A program made the position numbers and the translations under genes. Positions 61,611 through 64,000 of a DNA stretch of 64,000 nucleotides are shown piece after piece. Under the pieces are notes generated by a model, which was not told the DNA's origin, did not search any database, and saw nothing but the letters and a program-made list of their open reading frames with translations. The stretch's first letter is position 1. Every line of letters begins with the position of its first letter. The DNA comes from Streptomyces sp. V1I1 (GTDB lineage: Bacteria > Actinomycetota > Actinomycetes > Streptomycetales > Streptomycetaceae): assembly GCF_030817355.1 (NCBI RefSeq), contig NZ_JAUSZH010000001.1, forward strand, positions 496,001-560,000, written 5' to 3'.

Positions 61611-62990
61611 GTGCGTAAGTTGTCTGCCAGGCATGCCCTGTTGGCGGCTCTGGCCACCGTTTCCCTGCTCACCACCGGGTGTTCGGCCGAGACCGGGGCG
61701 TCGTCCCCGGCTGCGGCCGGCGCCGGTGCGCCGCGTCCCACCAGCATCGTGAGCCCCGTCCCCGACCCCGCGCGGCAGCTCGCCGTCGCCGGGACGCCCA
61801 AGGGGGCGCCGACCGACGTCGCCCGTGCGGGCGAGGACGGAAAGGCGAAGAAGTCGCCGCTCAGGGTCGCGTCCTACGACCGCAGCAGCCGACGGGCCGT
61901 CATATCCGTTGCGGAAAAGGCGCCATCCGCGACCGCCTCCGCCGATGACGTCCCCGCCGTCGGGGACGTCATCGCCAGCGGGCCCGCGCCCGGGGCTCCC
62001 GACGGGCTGCTCGCCAAGGTCACCGGCGTGGCCGGAAAGACCGGGAAGGGCACCGAGGTCAAAACCGAGCCTGCGACGCTCGGCGCGCTGCTCGGCGACG
62101 ACAAGGCCGACGGGACCGTACCGGTCGATCCGGCGAGTGTCGACGTCGAGCCGTTGGTCCAGGGCGTGAAGGTCTCCTGGGCCAAGGCCGGGAACATCCA
62201 TGTCGGCCCCGAGGGCGCGAAGGTGCCCCTGGGCAGCCTGCGGATCGACGTCGGGGGGTCGCTTCCGCTCCCGGTCACCGAAGGCGCCCCCGTGTCGGGG
62301 TCGGCGTCGGTCGCGGGCTATGTGCAGCTGGCCCCCGAGGTCGAGTTCTCGTACGACGGGTCCTCCGCTCTCACGCCGGACTCGGCGTTCCTGGGTCTTA
62401 CCGGTGACTGGACGTCACAGTGGCAGCTGAAGGGCAGGGCGGCAGCGGGCGGCAAGCCGGTGCGGATTCCCTTCGCCAAGCTTCACGCCGATCCCGTGAT
62501 CCAGGTCGGGCCCGTGCCGGTCGTGGTGAACCTCGACCTCACGGCGTACGTCCAGGTGGCCGCGAACGGCACCGTCAGCGTCGACGTCAAGCAAGACCTC
62601 AAGGGCGGCTTCCGGATCGGCGGCAGCTACTCGAAATCGGATGGCTGGAAGCCGGTCAGCACGTCCGACATGACCAGCACCCCGGTACAGGCGAAGGTGG
62701 CGGCGGCGGGCACGGTGAAGGCCGCCCTCGGCGCCGAGGCCACAGTCGGGCTGTACGGCGCGGTCGGCCTCACCGCGGATCTCGCCCCGTACGTACGAGG
62801 CGAAGCCAGCGCTGAGGCCACGCCCGAGTCCGTCGTGGGGGCATGGAAGATATACGGCGGCGTGGATCTGACGGGGTGGCTGCAACTGCAGCTGTCCATC
62901 TTCGGCACGCCAGTCTTCGAGCACCGCATCCCGCTTGGCGCCCTGCACCGCGAATGGCTGCTGGCACAGGGCAAGGGCACCGTCGCCTGA
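61611..62990 (+). CDS. Large lipoprotein of unknown function
   Basis: A 459-residue lipoprotein from GTG 61611. The lipobox is LLTTGC. An Ala/Pro/Ser-rich stalk (about 25-75) leads to a beta-rich body. It contains repeated Val/Gly-rich strands (VNLDLTAYVQVAANGTVSVD, GSYSKSDGWKPVS, ATVGLYGAVGLTADLAPYVR) and ends LQLSIFGTPVFEHRIPLG. The strand pattern suggests a beta-sandwich or beta-barrel-like surface protein. No family is recognised. It stands alone. Confidence 0.75.
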   Translation: MRKLSARHALLAALATVSLLTTGCSAETGASSPAAAGAGAPRPTSIVSPVPDPARQLAVAGTPKGAPTDVARAGEDGKAKKSPLRVASYDRSSRRAVISVAEKAPSATASADDVPAVGDVIASGPAPGAPDGLLAKVTGVAGKTGKGTEVKTEPATLGALLGDDKADGTVPVDPASVDVEPLVQGVKVSWAKAGNIHVGPEGAKVPLGSLRIDVGGSLPLPVTEGAPVSGSASVAGYVQLAPEVEFSYDGSSALTPDSAFLGLTGDWTSQWQLKGRAAAGGKPVRIPFAKLHADPVIQVGPVPVVVNLDLTAYVQVAANGTVSVDVKQDLKGGFRIGGSYSKSDGWKPVSTSDMTSTPVQAKVAAAGTVKAALGAEATVGLYGAVGLTADLAPYVRGEASAEATPESVVGAWKIYGGVDLTGWLQLQLSIFGTPVFEHRIPLGALHREWLLAQGKGTVA

Positions 62991-63007
62991 CGCCCCGGGA
63001 CGGCAAC

Positions 63008-63032
63008 GAAGAGCCCCTGCCGGGGAATCTTC
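63008..63032 (+). terminator. Weak hairpin after the lipoprotein gene
   Basis: GAAGA (63008-63012) pairs with TCTTC (63028-63032) and CCCC with GGGG around a TGCC loop; a small bulge interrupts it. It is 18 bp after the TGA. Confidence 0.4.
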
Positions 63033-63227
63033 GGTTCCGTCACGTCTCGCCCGCCTCGACGCCGCCGCTGGTGTGACCTTTCACGATAGGAGCGGAGAGC
63101 CAGGGCACCGGTGCTCGTCTTGCCGTGGAGCCGGGCAGGTCACCCGGGCGGCCCTTGGCGGCCGGCGGCAGGAGACGGCTGGAGGGCGTGTCGACCGACG
63201 GCGGCCCCGGTCGACGCCACCCCGGCC

Positions 63228-63259
63228 GTCAGTCGAAGCGGCCGTCAGTCGAAGCGGCC
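63228..63259. repeat. 16-bp tandem duplication
   Basis: GTCAGTCGAAGCGGCC is present twice head to tail, in the 320-bp region between the lipoprotein and the ATP-grasp gene. No gene is seen in that region. Confidence 0.75.
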
Positions 63260-63311
63260 GGTCGATACCTCGACCCTGGCCTGCACCCGCACGCTCCGCC
63301 CTAAGCTCGAA

Positions 63312-64000
63312 TCACGCGGCCGTGGAACTCAGCCAGCTGGCCACCGCTTCGGCGATCGGCTGCCCGGTCTCCAACTCCACGAAGCCGAACTGACCTCCCT
63401 GGTTGCACTCCAGGAACCACCACGTTCCCTCCGAGTCCTCCGCGAAGTCGAAGGCGCCGTAGGCGAGTTTGGCGAGATCCTTGTAGGCGGCAACGGCGCG
63501 CGTGATGCGAGCGGGCACCTCGACGGGTTCCCAGGCGTGTCCGGTGTCTCCGTACCGTCCGTCCACCTGCCCGGGCTCCGAGACCTTCCGCGCGGCGAAC
63601 TGCTCGTCACCGACGCTGGTCAGCCGGATGTCGGCGCGCTTGGGGATATACCGCTGCAGCAGCGTGGGACCGGCGGCAACACCGGCGAAGTCCGCATCCG
63701 GTGGCACCAATGTGGTGGGCAGCGCCATCGGCGGATCGTTGGGCGGCTTGCCCGACACGGACTTCACCACTACGTACCGGTACTGCTCCGCGAACTGACG
63801 CGCGATCTGCGGATAGGTGGTGATGATCGTGGCCGGCACCGGGAACCCGCTCCGGTGGGCAAGGCGAAGCTGCCACGGCTTGTTACGCGCCTTCGCCGCA
63901 GCGCCGGGATCGTTCATCCAGCGTGCTGTCGTGCAGTCCAGCATCCCGTACAGCGCCTGCCCGCTTTCCGCGGACAGCCACGCGGATGGTTCCGCGGCGT
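63312..64000 (-). CDS. ATP-grasp peptide-maturase-like ligase, 5' end beyond window
   Basis: The last 229 codons of an ATP-grasp enzyme; the start lies past the right edge. Seen are ARNKPWQLRLAHRSGFPVPA, YRYVVVKSVSG, LLQRYIPKRADIRLTSVGDE and the Mg/ATP site YGAFDFAED with WWFLECNQGGQFGF. The pattern fits maturases of graspetides (omega-ester RiPPs, TgmB-type), which link peptide side chains with ATP. A precursor peptide and often a methyltransferase would be expected upstream, outside the window. Other ATP-grasp ligases are possible. Confidence 0.75.
   Translation of the reverse strand, partial: AAEPSAWLSAESGQALYGMLDCTTARWMNDPGAAAKARNKPWQLRLAHRSGFPVPATIITTYPQIARQFAEQYRYVVVKSVSGKPPNDPPMALPTTLVPPDADFAGVAAGPTLLQRYIPKRADIRLTSVGDEQFAARKVSEPGQVDGRYGDTGHAWEPVEVPARITRAVAAYKDLAKLAYGAFDFAEDSEGTWWFLECNQGGQFGFVELETGQPIAEAVASWLSSTAA

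Noticed and set aside
60927..62201. Minus-strand frame opposite the large lipoprotein
   Set aside because: Composition is shadow-like (Gly/Arg/Asp-rich, no motif), while the plus strand has a lipobox and coherent protein.
1..64000. tRNA, rRNA, riboswitch or CRISPR features
   Set aside because: No cloverleaf, rRNA core or conserved riboswitch sequence was recognised by eye. A covariance-model scan could find something missed.

Overview
The window is high-GC actinobacterial DNA, almost certainly a Streptomyces chromosome. The signs are strong G/C third positions, GTG starts with GGAGG-type ribosome sites, very rare TTA codons, and Streptomyces-typical families: a LAL regulator, a PAS/GAF/SpoIIE phosphatase, an Scr1-type HTH regulator, a UdgX glycosylase and many lipoproteins. 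No rRNA, tRNA or CRISPR array was seen.

Left flank, 1-8.7 kb. A frameshifted DUF4389 membrane gene and a DUF3048 lipoprotein come first. An OmpR-type response regulator and its histidine kinase follow, with two small exported proteins behind them. Then come an epoxide-hydrolase-like enzyme, a strong bidirectional terminator, and a secreted lysyl-oxidase-like protein with a TTA codon near its start.

Island, 8.69-33.63 kb. A 4-hydroxybenzoate 3-monooxygenase-like gene (pobA-like) is cut at residue 41. Its remainder resumes 25 kb away. The intervening DNA is bounded by matching inverted ends (18 of 20 bases) and a CTAA direct repeat. IS1380-type transposase fragments lie inside each end. Within the island are SUKH-4 and HEAT-type immunity remnants, an Scr1/DUF6879 regulatory trio, a Ser/Thr kinase, a 12-repeat WD40 protein, a Nudix hydrolase and a LAL regulator. 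There are also remnants of DnaN, a TniB/MuB-like ATPase and other genes. An IS1380 element sits in a 33-residue membrane-protein gene. An IS701-like element and a TnpB-only element have both landed in one STAND (NB-ARC-like) ATPase gene. Removing both rebuilds an open frame of 397 codons.

Middle, 33.6-44 kb. The decayed pobA end is followed by a MerR-type regulator, a PAS-PAS-GAF-SpoIIE phosphatase, a glyoxalase-fold protein, a tandem pair of secreted paralogues and a frameshifted alpha/beta hydrolase. The last gene is a 1253-residue HTH-nSTAND-WD40 protein.

Right, 44-64 kb. A minus-strand operon runs lipoprotein, MacA-like adaptor, ABC ATPase, MacB-like permease, response regulator, histidine kinase. 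It resembles an envelope-stress exporter with its own two-component control. After it come a P450 fragment, a TTA-containing GH18 chitinase, a saccharopine-dehydrogenase-like enzyme divergent from a TetR regulator, and a conserved membrane/stress operon (BrkB, DUF1469, DUF3618, DUF4235). UdgX and a SRPBCC protein follow. A translationally coupled four-gene operon (ABM monooxygenase, beta-hydroxyacid-dehydrogenase-like, amidohydrolase, P450) looks like a small tailoring or catabolic pathway. A large lipoprotein and a graspetide-type ATP-grasp gene close the window; the latter runs off the edge.
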